A DNA stretch of 64,000 nucleotides from Bacteroidota bacterium (GTDB taxonomy: Bacteria; Bacteroidota; Bacteroidia; B-17B0; Aurantibacillaceae), in the NCBI GenBank assembly GCA_030692515.1, contig JAUXZS010000025.1, forward strand, positions 33,348 to 97,347. The letters are read 5' to 3'. The translations under genes and the position numbers were made by a program. Shown here piece after piece: positions 54,887 to 62,825 of this stretch. Under the pieces are notes generated by a model. The model did not search any database. It was not told the origin of the DNA and saw nothing but the letters and a program-made list of their open reading frames with translations. Numbering within the stretch: position 1 is the stretch's first letter; each line of letters opens with the position of its first letter.

Positions 54887-54950
54887 GATATACTTTTCCG
54901 TTTCCAACTAAACCTGCTAGTGTTTTATACATTGGTAGGTTTTTTTGTTT
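54887..54950 (+). ncRNA. Putative Crp/Fnr-activated small RNA of about 60 nt
   Basis: Inferred from a promoter element and a terminator with no ORF between them. The start is estimated 6 nt after the -7 element; the end lies in the terminator T-run. There is no known family match. Confidence 0.45.
54910..54950 (+). terminator. Intrinsic terminator in the divergent region
   Basis: A 14-bp stem with three G-U pairs (outer arms AAACCT/AGGTTT), a five-base loop, and a run of T with one G. No gene on the plus strand ends near it. Confidence 0.75.
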
Positions 54951-55151
54951 TTTAATTAACTAAAGCCTTATAAATTTCTTAAAGCTAAATAAATAAAAAC
55001 TTTTTTAGTTACACTTTATTGACTAAATATACTTAAAGATGATAAAATTAAACGAGAAAATATGTTAAAAACTATCTTTTTTAATTTCCTTGCTGAGCTT
55101 TACTGCTAAAAGAGTTTTGTCCTTTTTTTTGATTATTATGAAAAATTAAAA

Positions 55152-55165
55152 TTGACAATTGTCAA
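55152..55165. promoter_or_regulatory. Crp/Fnr-type palindrome upstream of the radical SAM gene
   Basis: TTGACAATTGTCAA, identical to the one beside the regulator gene and 61 bp before the radical SAM ATG. The -7 element at the expected distance is weak. Confidence 0.7.
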
Positions 55166-55226
55166 CAAAACAGATGAAAGATGTTTGTTACTTACCACTA
55201 TTGTAATCAAAAAAAATAAATATAAA

Positions 55227-56564
55227 ATGAAACTACAGTCCTTTGCCCTTCACAATTATAAAAACATTCCTCAAATAGCAAAACTAACTGCCGAACAATT
55301 AGAAGCTATTGAAGTAGTTGGAAATGTACTTCCTTTTAAAACCAATAATTACGTTGTTAATGAATTAATTGATTGGGATAATTTGGATAATGACCCGATG
55401 TTTAAATTAACTTTTCCTCAAAAGGGAATGTTAAGCAATGAACATTACGATTCGATGAAAATTGTTTTAGAAAAAAGCAAGAATCGTGATGAGATAAAGC
55501 GAATGGCGAACACTATTAGACTTGAATTAAATCCTCATCCTGCAGGACAAATGGAGCACAATGTTCCTGAAGTAAATGGCGAAAAGTTGCTAGGAATGCA
55601 ACACAAGTATCGCGAAACCGTTTTGTTTTTTCCAAGTCAAGGACAAACTTGCCACGCATATTGTACTTTCTGTTTTAGGTGGCCACAATTTGTTGGTATG
55701 GATGAATTTAAATTTGCAACAAAAGAAGCATCTTTATTAAAAGATTATGTAAAAGAGAACTCGCAAGTAACAGATATTTTATTTACCGGTGGCGATCCAA
55801 TGATAATGAAAGCAAAAATTTTCGCCTCTTATATTCAACCATTATTAGATGAGGAAATTCCAAATTTACAAACTATTAGAATAGGTACTAAAGCTTTGTC
55901 TTATTGGCCATACAAATTTACAAGCGATGATGATGCTGATGAGTTAATAACTTTATTTGATTCTATTATAAAAAAAGGAATTAATTTAACCATCATGGCT
56001 CATTTCTCCCATCCAGTGGAGCTCGAGACCGAAGCAGTTAAATTAGCTATTAAAAGATTAAGAAGTATTGGCGTTCAAATTAGAACCCAATCTCCTATAT
56101 TGAAACACATTAATGATAGCCCCGAAGTTTGGTCAGATATGTGGAGAAAACAAGTGAATTTAAATTGCATTCCTTATTACATGTTTATTCCTAGAGACAC
56201 TGGTGCGCAAGATTATTTTGCTATCACTTTAGAAGATGCTTGGCAAATATTTAGAAACGCTTACCAAAAAGTTAGCGGCGTTTGTAGAACGGTTAGAGGA
56301 CCGAGTATGTCATGCACACCCGGGAAAATTCAGATTTTAGGAATTTCGGAAATTAAAGGAGAAAAGATTTTTGTATTACGTATGCTACAAGGTAGAAACC
56401 CCGACTGGGTGGGACGACCATTTTTTGCTAAGTATGATAAAAAAGCAATTTGGTTAGATGATTTAAAGCCTGCTTTTGATGAAGAAAAATTTTTCTTTGA
56501 AGATGAGTTGGAGTGGTTATTTAATGAGCATGTAAACGATGATGAGAAAGCCAGATTTGAATAG
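55227..56564 (+). CDS. KamA-family radical SAM enzyme (lysine 2,3-aminomutase-like)
   Basis: 445 residues from the ATG at 55227; an earlier in-frame TTG at 55152 falls inside the regulatory palindrome. The radical SAM cluster is CHAYCTFC (Cys142, Cys146, Cys149), followed by DILFTGGDPMIM for SAM binding. The overall layout is that of aminomutases, which move an amino group using PLP and a 5'-deoxyadenosyl radical. It differs from classical KamA: the sequence around the cluster is FRWPQFVG and the usual PGGGGK lysine loop reads TPGKIQI. The substrate is therefore open; lysine is only a default. Such enzymes are oxygen-sensitive, which fits control by a Crp/Fnr regulator. Confidence 0.85.
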   Translation: MKLQSFALHNYKNIPQIAKLTAEQLEAIEVVGNVLPFKTNNYVVNELIDWDNLDNDPMFKLTFPQKGMLSNEHYDSMKIVLEKSKNRDEIKRMANTIRLELNPHPAGQMEHNVPEVNGEKLLGMQHKYRETVLFFPSQGQTCHAYCTFCFRWPQFVGMDEFKFATKEASLLKDYVKENSQVTDILFTGGDPMIMKAKIFASYIQPLLDEEIPNLQTIRIGTKALSYWPYKFTSDDDADELITLFDSIIKKGINLTIMAHFSHPVELETEAVKLAIKRLRSIGVQIRTQSPILKHINDSPEVWSDMWRKQVNLNCIPYYMFIPRDTGAQDYFAITLEDAWQIFRNAYQKVSGVCRTVRGPSMSCTPGKIQILGISEIKGEKIFVLRMLQGRNPDWVGRPFFAKYDKKAIWLDDLKPAFDEEKFFFEDELEWLFNEHVNDDEKARFE

Positions 56565-56941
56565 TTAAACTTTTGAACTAGTCGGAGTTATTTATACTGT
56601 TTCGTCTTATTTCTGATTATTTATTGATGCTAATCAAAAAGCCAGGAAGTTAAACTCGCGTAAACCATAAACATTCATGAATGAGCATTTCTAAGTTGGC
56701 CTTGCCAAACTTTATAACGTTATGTTTAATGTAATTAGAATAAAATTAATTTAATATTATTATTTAATAAAACCATTGTTTTTCGACTACTAAAACGCGT
56801 ATCTTTAACGGCTGATTTAAGGCTACCGATATACTAGTTAAATATAGAAAGTTATTTCGGAAAGCATGAATACATTTGTTTCATTTACTGAAATTAAGTT
56901 GATCGCAAGAAGCAATGAAACAAGTTTATAATTGAATAAAA
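56565..56941. other. 377-bp intergenic region with a canonical Fnr-type box
   Basis: AT-rich and without a plausible ORF. It contains TTGATGCTAATCAA (56624-56637), a short palindrome CATTCATGAATG near 56682, and a small hairpin near 56693-56712 with no T-run. I see no promoter at the distance used by the other sites. Confidence 0.5.
56624..56637. promoter_or_regulatory. Orphan Fnr-type box TTGATGCTAATCAA
   Basis: An exact TTGAT-N4-ATCAA match, the classical Fnr consensus. It is 304 bp upstream of the ClC gene and 59 bp downstream of the radical SAM gene, so its target is unclear. Confidence 0.45.
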
Positions 56942-58720
56942 ATGAATTTAAATAAAATAAATTTTATTGAAAAGCTTATAAATTGGATTCATGAAAAAAC
57001 AAGTGAAAAACAATTTTTAATTTTTTCGAGTATTTTAGTTGGTGTTAGTGCTGGTCTTGCTGCAGTTATCTTAAAATTATTTGTTTTTTTTATTCGACAA
57101 TATTTCCTCGAAGACTATTTGTTTCGTTTTGATTACAAATACCTTTACTTGGTATTACCTCTTATTGGAATAGGAATAGCTATACTAATAGTAAAATATT
57201 TTTTTAAAAATCAATTGAGTAGAGGAAATACTTCTATTTTATTTTCAATAGCTAAAAGAAGTAGTTTCTTGCCTTTTCATCAAATGTATTCTCATGTAAT
57301 AACGAGCGGCTTAACCATTGGTTTTGGTGGTTCCGCAGGATTAGAGTCTCCAATTGTTAGTACAGGCTCTGCTATTGGCTCAAATTTTGCTCGCACCTAT
57401 AAATTAAGTTATAAAGAAAGAACTTTACTATTAGCAGCTGGTGCAGCGGGCGGTATTGCCGGAGCTTTTAATGCGCCCATTGCAGGTGTGCTTTTTGCAT
57501 TAGAAGTTATTTTAATCGATATGAGTATTGGGGCTTTTATTCCATTATTGATTGCCGCTGCATCGGGAGCATTGTTGTCCAAAATTATTTTGGATGAAAG
57601 TATTTTATTGTTTTTTAAACTAAAACAGCCTTTTGATTATCACTATTTATTTTTTTATATTTTATTGGGTTTGCTTGCTGGTATTGTTTCTTTGTATTAC
57701 GTTAATTTTTTTGATAAAGTCGAAACTAAGTTTGCTAAAATTAAATCTAGATTTACAAAATGGTTAATTGGTGGAATTACCTTGGCCTTTTTGTTTGCGC
57801 TTTTTCCTTCTCTTTTTGGAGAAGGTTATGAAAGTATAAAATCACTTTCTGAATTTAAAACTGAGGATTTATTTAAAAATAGTTTGCTTGCGAATTTTAT
57901 TAACGATAAGTGGACCCTTCTAATATTTATAACAATTACTTTATTACTTAAGGCCGTTGCTACTGGAATAACACTTGGTATTGGCGGCAATGGTGGCAAT
58001 TTTGCTCCGTCTTTATTTGTGGGTGCATATTTGGGGTTTGTTTTTTCATACTTTCTTAATGTACTTGGTTTTGATAATATACCAGTAAGTAATTTTACAA
58101 TTGTTGCAATGGCAGGTATTTTAAGTGGCGTTTTTCATGCCCCGCTCACCGGTATATTTTTGATTGCTGAAATTACAGGAGGCTACGAATTAATTATTCC
58201 ATTAATGGTAGTGTCATCTATTAGTTATGTAATTGTAAAATATTTCCATCCAGAATCGTTAGACGTAAAACGGTTAAAAGAAAAGGGCGCTATTGTATCG
58301 GATAATAAAGACACGAGTATTTTAAGTAAGATAGATGCAAAGGCGATGATTGAGACTGATTTTTCAACAATTCATTTCAAGGCAAATTTGCGTGATATTG
58401 TTGAATCAATTAAACATTCAAAACGGAATATTTTTCCGGTGGTAAAAAAGAACAATAAATTACTTGGAATAATCTATTTAGATAATATCAGAGAAGAAAT
58501 GTTTAACCCTGATTTGTATGATAAAATTACGGCGAGGGAATTAATGCGTAAACCCGCTATGATTATTGATGTTAACGAAGACATTTTTTTAATAATGAAA
58601 AAATTTGAAGAATCTGGGCAATGGAATTTACCCGTTATTGATGAAGGTATTTATGTTGGTTTTTTATCTAAATCTAGTATTTTAGATATGTACAGACATG
58701 AGTTGTTAGTCTCAGTTTAA
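56942..58720 (+). CDS. ClC-family chloride channel/transporter with CBS pair
   Basis: 592 residues: a ClC membrane domain (about 20-430) and two CBS domains (about 450-590). The anion-filter motifs are GGSAGLESP with gating Glu135 (GREGP in E. coli ClC), GAFNAPIAGVLFALEV and GGNGGNFAPSLFVGA. At the position of the internal proton glutamate of the exchangers (E. coli Glu203) the sequence has valine, as in channel-type ClCs. The CBS pair may bind adenine nucleotides and tune gating. Chloride is the default ion. The gene stands alone, 221 bp before the TPR protein start region. Confidence 0.93.
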   Translation: MNLNKINFIEKLINWIHEKTSEKQFLIFSSILVGVSAGLAAVILKLFVFFIRQYFLEDYLFRFDYKYLYLVLPLIGIGIAILIVKYFFKNQLSRGNTSILFSIAKRSSFLPFHQMYSHVITSGLTIGFGGSAGLESPIVSTGSAIGSNFARTYKLSYKERTLLLAAGAAGGIAGAFNAPIAGVLFALEVILIDMSIGAFIPLLIAAASGALLSKIILDESILLFFKLKQPFDYHYLFFYILLGLLAGIVSLYYVNFFDKVETKFAKIKSRFTKWLIGGITLAFLFALFPSLFGEGYESIKSLSEFKTEDLFKNSLLANFINDKWTLLIFITITLLLKAVATGITLGIGGNGGNFAPSLFVGAYLGFVFSYFLNVLGFDNIPVSNFTIVAMAGILSGVFHAPLTGIFLIAEITGGYELIIPLMVVSSISYVIVKYFHPESLDVKRLKEKGAIVSDNKDTSILSKIDAKAMIETDFSTIHFKANLRDIVESIKHSKRNIFPVVKKNNKLLGIIYLDNIREEMFNPDLYDKITARELMRKPAMIIDVNEDIFLIMKKFEESGQWNLPVIDEGIYVGFLSKSSILDMYRHELLVSV

Positions 58721-58928
58721 TGCAATCGCGTTATTTTATTTTGTTCTTGTAAGTTTATTCTTAGTAAAAAATTGTTTAGTTTAGCTTATCATATTATCAC
58801 AATTAAATAAACATTTACTATTCGGAATAATATTTTTTTTATTCTATTTTATTTCATTTGGGCAAAATGTCGATTCCCTAAAACTCGCACTAAAAAACGC
58901 AAAACATGATACAACGCGCTGTAATGTT

Positions 58929-60248
58929 TTGGCTATTCTTGCGGAAACTGCAAGTGATGAAGAATGGCCAGGTTTTAATGAACAATTATTAAAACTTACA
59001 GAGAAAAATATTGAAAGTTCTTCCGTCTTTCGAAAATTTTATTTAAAACATTTCGCCTCCGCAACAAACAATCAAGGTTTTTTCGCAAAGCAAAACGGTG
59101 ATATCCCAAGTGCACTCGGCTATTATATTAAGAGTTTAAAAATATTAGAAGAAATTTCTGATAAGAAGGGGATAGCACTTTCTTTATTAAACATTGGTGG
59201 CATATATGAAGATCAAGGAGACATAACAAAGGCTTTAGAAAATTATCTTCGTAGTTTAAAAATTCAGGAAGAAATTGGCGATAAAAGAGGAATAGCCTAT
59301 TCATTGAATAATATTGCAATTATTTATGCCAACCAAGGCGATTTCCCAAAGGCCTTGGAATATCATTTCAGAGGAGCAAATATAAGAGAGGCTATGGGAG
59401 ATAAAAAAAACCTGGCTCATTCGTTTTTAAATATTGGAACTATTTATGATAAGCAAGGGAATAATAAATTGGCCTTAGATTATTTTATAAAAAGTTTGAA
59501 TATTGCTGAAGAGATTAATGATAAAAATGGAATTGCACATGCGTTAAACAATATTGGTGTGAATTACACAAAACAAAATAATTACAAAGAGGCTGCAGAA
59601 TACCTTAAAAGGAGTTTAAATATTAGAGAAAAAATTGGGAATAAACAAAATATTGCCCATTCTTTAAATAACCTTGCCGATTTATTTGTGAAAGATAAAA
59701 AATATAACGATGCTTTTATTTATGCCAGCAAAAGCATGAAAATTTCAACCGAATTAGGATTCCCCATTAACATAAGAAAATCAGCAAATTCACTCAAAAA
59801 AATTTACCAACAACAAAGCAAATACAAACAGGCATTTGAAATGTATGAGCTAGAAATTAAAATGCGTGATAGCATTAATAATCAAGAAACACAAAAAGCA
59901 GCTGTAAAAAAACAAATGCAATATGAGTACGAGAAAAAAGAATTAGAAACAAAAGCAGAACAAGAAAAAAAAGATGTTATCGCAAAAGCTGAGTTAACGC
60001 AAAAAGAAAAAGAGCGTAATTATTTTATAGTAGGTTTTAGTTTAGTTTTAATACTGGCCTTATTTATTTTACGTGGCTATAAACAAAAGCAAAAAGCAAA
60101 CGCTATCATTCTTGCACAAAAACATTTGGTAGATGAAAAACAAAAAGAAATTTTAGACTCAATCCATTATGCTAAGCGTATTCAAACAGCTTTACTGCCA
60201 AGCGAAAAGTATATTGATAAAAGCCTACGAAAATTAAATAAAATTTGA
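58929..60248 (+). CDS. TPR protein with membrane helix, lacking an output domain (copy 1)
   Basis: 439 residues from the only standard start, TTG at 58929, but homology to the next gene shows that coding extends upstream; see findings. Six or more TPR units (about 40 residues, core ALEYYxRSLKIQEEIGDKxGIAxSLNNIGxIY) are followed by a coiled coil (KKQMQYEYEKKELETKAEQEKK), a membrane helix (FIVGFSLVLILALFILRGY) and a second coiled segment ending AKRIQTALLPSEKYIDK. Related Bacteroidota proteins continue from this point into a SpoIIE-type phosphatase; here the gene stops. It is therefore a sensor-like protein without output. Confidence 0.85.
   Translation: MAILAETASDEEWPGFNEQLLKLTEKNIESSSVFRKFYLKHFASATNNQGFFAKQNGDIPSALGYYIKSLKILEEISDKKGIALSLLNIGGIYEDQGDITKALENYLRSLKIQEEIGDKRGIAYSLNNIAIIYANQGDFPKALEYHFRGANIREAMGDKKNLAHSFLNIGTIYDKQGNNKLALDYFIKSLNIAEEINDKNGIAHALNNIGVNYTKQNNYKEAAEYLKRSLNIREKIGNKQNIAHSLNNLADLFVKDKKYNDAFIYASKSMKISTELGFPINIRKSANSLKKIYQQQSKYKQAFEMYELEIKMRDSINNQETQKAAVKKQMQYEYEKKELETKAEQEKKDVIAKAELTQKEKERNYFIVGFSLVLILALFILRGYKQKQKANAIILAQKHLVDEKQKEILDSIHYAKRIQTALLPSEKYIDKSLRKLNKI
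60018..60170 (+). repeat. Near-identical tail segment shared with copy 2 (61618-61770)
   Basis: The DNA encoding the membrane helix and second coiled segment is almost identical between the two TPR genes, including about 74 consecutive identical bases, although the TPR regions differ widely. Confidence 0.8.
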
Positions 60249-60250
60249 AC

Positions 60251-60390
60251 CACATAGAAAACATAGTTTTTATAATTAGTTTGTTAATCACGCTTTTTTT
60301 AGTGAGCCATAGACTATTCTGCCAATGGCAGAATACTATGCGCAACTTTTCAAATAAAGTTAATTTCTATGCAACTATGTTGGCTATGTG
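60251..60390. repeat. 140-bp inverted-repeat element between the TPR genes
   Basis: CACATAGAAAACATAG (60251-60266) pairs with CTATGTTGGCTATGTG (60375-60390) at 14 of 16 positions. Inside is a near-perfect palindrome, ATTCTGCCA and TGGCAGAAT, at 60316-60334. It starts 3 bp after the first TPR gene. Confidence 0.6.
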
Positions 60391-61840
60391 TTTTAAAAAA
60401 AATTATCTGACTTGCATCTTGTGTCTTTTATCATTTGTCTCTTTTCCGCAAAACATCGATTCATTAAAACTCGCTCTGAAAAATGCAAATCACGATACAA
60501 CACGTTGTAATATTTTAAATGCAATGATAGAAACTGAGAACGACGATAATATTTGGCCGGGTTATAATGAGCAATTATTGCGTCTTACAAAAAAAAATCT
60601 GGCTGCTAGTAACGAATTCAAATTTTTTTATTTAAAACATCAAGCTGGTGCCTTAAATAATTTTGGTTTTCTAATGAATCAAAAAGGAAATATTTCAAAA
60701 GCATTGGAGTACTATAAAAGAAGTTTAAAAATTCAAGAAGAAATTCATGATAAACCCGGAATTGCAACAGTTTTAAATAATATGGCTTTTATATACAGCT
60801 ATCAAGGAGATGCAACATTGGCTCTAGATTATTACCATAAGAGTTTAAAAATTCAAGAGGAGATAAAAAATAAAAAAGGAATAGCAATAGCTTTAAATAA
60901 TTTGGGTTTGTTTTATGAACAACAAGGTTACCGAGGTAAAGCGAAAGAATATTATATAAACAGTTTAAAAATAAGAAAAGAAATAAAGGATAAGCTAGGG
61001 ACAACTTCTTGTTTAATTAATATTGCATCTATAACAATTTCATTCGGAGATACAGCAAATGCTATAAAATATTTAGAGGATTGTATAAATATTCAAACAG
61101 AAATGAATGATAAAATAGGAATGGCCAGCTCATTAAATAACTTGGGTGCTATTTATTTGTGGAGTGGTAAATATCAATTAGCTTTAGAATACACTTTTAA
61201 AAGCTTAGAAATAAGTGAGAGCTTTGAAGACATTGATGATATGGTTTTTTCTTACAATAATGTTTCGAAGATTTATGTTGAAATGGGAAATTTAAATAAA
61301 GCTTTTTTGTACGCAAATAAAAGTTTTATTTTATCTCAAAAATTAGGTTTTCCTGGAAACATTACGAGATCAGCAAATACTCTTAAAACTATTTTTCAAA
61401 AACAAAATAAATACAAAGAAGCACTTGAAATGTTAGAAGTGGAGATTAAGATGCGTGATAGTATTACGAATCAGAATACCCAAAAAGCGGCCATTAAAAA
61501 ACAAATGCAATATTCTTACGAGAAAAAAGAATTAGAAACAAAGGCTGAGCAAGATAAAAAAGATGTTATTGCAAAAGCAGAGTTAATTCAAAAAGAAAAC
61601 GAACGTAATTATTTTATAGCAGGTTTTAGTTTAGTTTTAATACTGGCCTTATTTATTTTACGTGGCTATAAACAAAAGCAAAAAGCAAACGCTATTATTC
61701 TTGAACAAAAACATTTGGTAGATGAAAAACAAAAAGAAATTCTAGATTCCATTCATTACGCCAAACGAATACAAACCGCCCTCTTGCCAAGTGAAAAGTA
61801 TATCCATAAAAATTTTAAACAATTAAATAAAAATCTATAA
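60386..61840 (+). CDS. TPR protein with membrane helix, lacking an output domain (copy 2)
   Basis: About 484 residues from the ATG at 60386, which gives a good signal peptide (MCFKKNYLTCILCLLSFVSF, then PQ). A longer reading from TTG at 60245 would run through the inverted-repeat element and is rejected. The mature N-terminus, NIDSLKLALKNANHDTTRCNIL, matches copy 1. TPR units, a coiled coil, a membrane helix and a tail (AKRIQTALLPSEKYIHK) follow in the same order, and it stops at the same place as copy 1. The two are tandem paralogues. A terminator follows 28 bp after the stop. Confidence 0.87.
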   Translation: MCFKKNYLTCILCLLSFVSFPQNIDSLKLALKNANHDTTRCNILNAMIETENDDNIWPGYNEQLLRLTKKNLAASNEFKFFYLKHQAGALNNFGFLMNQKGNISKALEYYKRSLKIQEEIHDKPGIATVLNNMAFIYSYQGDATLALDYYHKSLKIQEEIKNKKGIAIALNNLGLFYEQQGYRGKAKEYYINSLKIRKEIKDKLGTTSCLINIASITISFGDTANAIKYLEDCINIQTEMNDKIGMASSLNNLGAIYLWSGKYQLALEYTFKSLEISESFEDIDDMVFSYNNVSKIYVEMGNLNKAFLYANKSFILSQKLGFPGNITRSANTLKTIFQKQNKYKEALEMLEVEIKMRDSITNQNTQKAAIKKQMQYSYEKKELETKAEQDKKDVIAKAELIQKENERNYFIAGFSLVLILALFILRGYKQKQKANAIILEQKHLVDEKQKEILDSIHYAKRIQTALLPSEKYIHKNFKQLNKNL

Positions 61841-61868
61841 ACGATTTATTTATTAATTAAAATCACAA

Positions 61869-61904
61869 AAAAAAGCTATGTCGTTTTGTGACATAGCTTT
61901 TTTA
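61869..61904. terminator. Bidirectional terminator after the TPR genes
   Basis: Arms AAAAGCTATGTC and GACATAGCTTTT around the loop GTTTTGT, with A-run and T-run on the two sides. It lies between two convergent genes. Confidence 0.88.
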
Positions 61905-61922
61905 ATTTGAAGCAATTATAAT

Positions 61923-62555
61923 TTAATTGGTTATTACAATTTTTTTATAAATTTTTTCGTTCGCAGATTTAATTTCTAAAAAATATACACCTGGAGCAAT
62001 TGTCGCAGGAATATTTATTGTATAAATTTTATTTCCAGAAGCATTTGTTTGAGAGATTTCTGCTAAAGGAATTAATTGACCTGTTAAAGAAATTAGAGAT
62101 GTATTAATATTTCCAATACTTTCTGCTAACGAAAAATTAATTTCTTTAGCCGTTGGGTTTGGCCATAAATTAATATCCTGAGCTACTAACAAATTTGGAG
62201 TAATTCCAGTTGGAGCTACTAAAATAATTTGTCCTTTCATTCCCATACTCACATGCGCTTGACAAACAAAATAAAGAGTTTGTGTAGCTGCACTAACAGT
62301 AAAAGTATAGTTAGATGTTTTTGTGCCAAAACCAGTACTTAAAGTGGTTGTGCCGTTTGCAGCCCATGTTGCAGCACTTACCTCTGCTAATGTGTGTGTT
62401 GATGTGGCTTGAATTGTAACAACATCGCCAATTACAACGGTTTGTGTTGCTGGAGAATAGCTGGTACCAAAAATAGTAATTACATACAACGAAGCTTTTA
62501 CGCTTGTCATAATAAAAGTAGCAATAAGCATTAAGTAGATTTTTTTCATTTTCAT
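61923..62555 (-). CDS. Cupredoxin-like T9SS type A secreted protein
   Basis: 210 residues with a signal peptide (ending near VKAS). The first 110 mature residues are plastocyanin-like: SYSPATQTVVIGDVVTIQATSTHTL supplies one His, and FVCQAHVSMGMKGQI supplies Cys, His and Met, the ligand order of type 1 copper sites. The last 80 residues (INLWPNPTAKEINFSLAE to GVYFLEIKSANEKIY) are a type A sorting domain. It is a probable surface or secreted electron carrier or copper-binding protein; its redox partner is unknown. Confidence 0.88.
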   Translation of the reverse strand: MKMKKIYLMLIATFIMTSVKASLYVITIFGTSYSPATQTVVIGDVVTIQATSTHTLAEVSAATWAANGTTTLSTGFGTKTSNYTFTVSAATQTLYFVCQAHVSMGMKGQIILVAPTGITPNLLVAQDINLWPNPTAKEINFSLAESIGNINTSLISLTGQLIPLAEISQTNASGNKIYTINIPATIAPGVYFLEIKSANEKIYKKIVITN

Positions 62556-62825
62556 TTTTTTTAATTGGTTTATAGCAAATATAAAATAATTTTTTAAGTG
62601 ATATTCAATTTTATTAGTTATAAATGAAAGGCGGGCTAAATCCCAAACAAAAAACCCTTAACATTAACAGTAAAGGCCTTAAGGTTTTTAGGTGTGATGC
62701 CTAATGACAATACTTCGAACCCTCTTGAAGATGGATTGAATCGATTGTTTTGTAAATAACTGTATATTAATTAGCTAACATTTTATTTTTCATCAAAATT
62801 ATTTTGACTTTATTTCAGGTAAAAA

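Larger units (their letters stand above)
54801..55226. other. 426-bp divergent region between the Crp-like and radical SAM genes
   Basis: It holds two identical Crp/Fnr-type palindromes, a TACATTTG promoter element and an intrinsic terminator on the plus strand, and no protein-coding gene. The in-frame TTG at 55152 is part of the second palindrome and not the start of the radical SAM gene. Confidence 0.7.

Noticed and set aside
55152..55226. TTG start for the radical SAM gene
   Set aside because: The TTG is the first half of a perfect regulatory palindrome, and the ATG at 55227 gives the normal N-terminus of the protein.
60245..60385. N-terminal extension of the second TPR protein
   Set aside because: It would be translated from the inverted-repeat element, and the ATG at 60386 gives a proper signal peptide that matches the paralogue.
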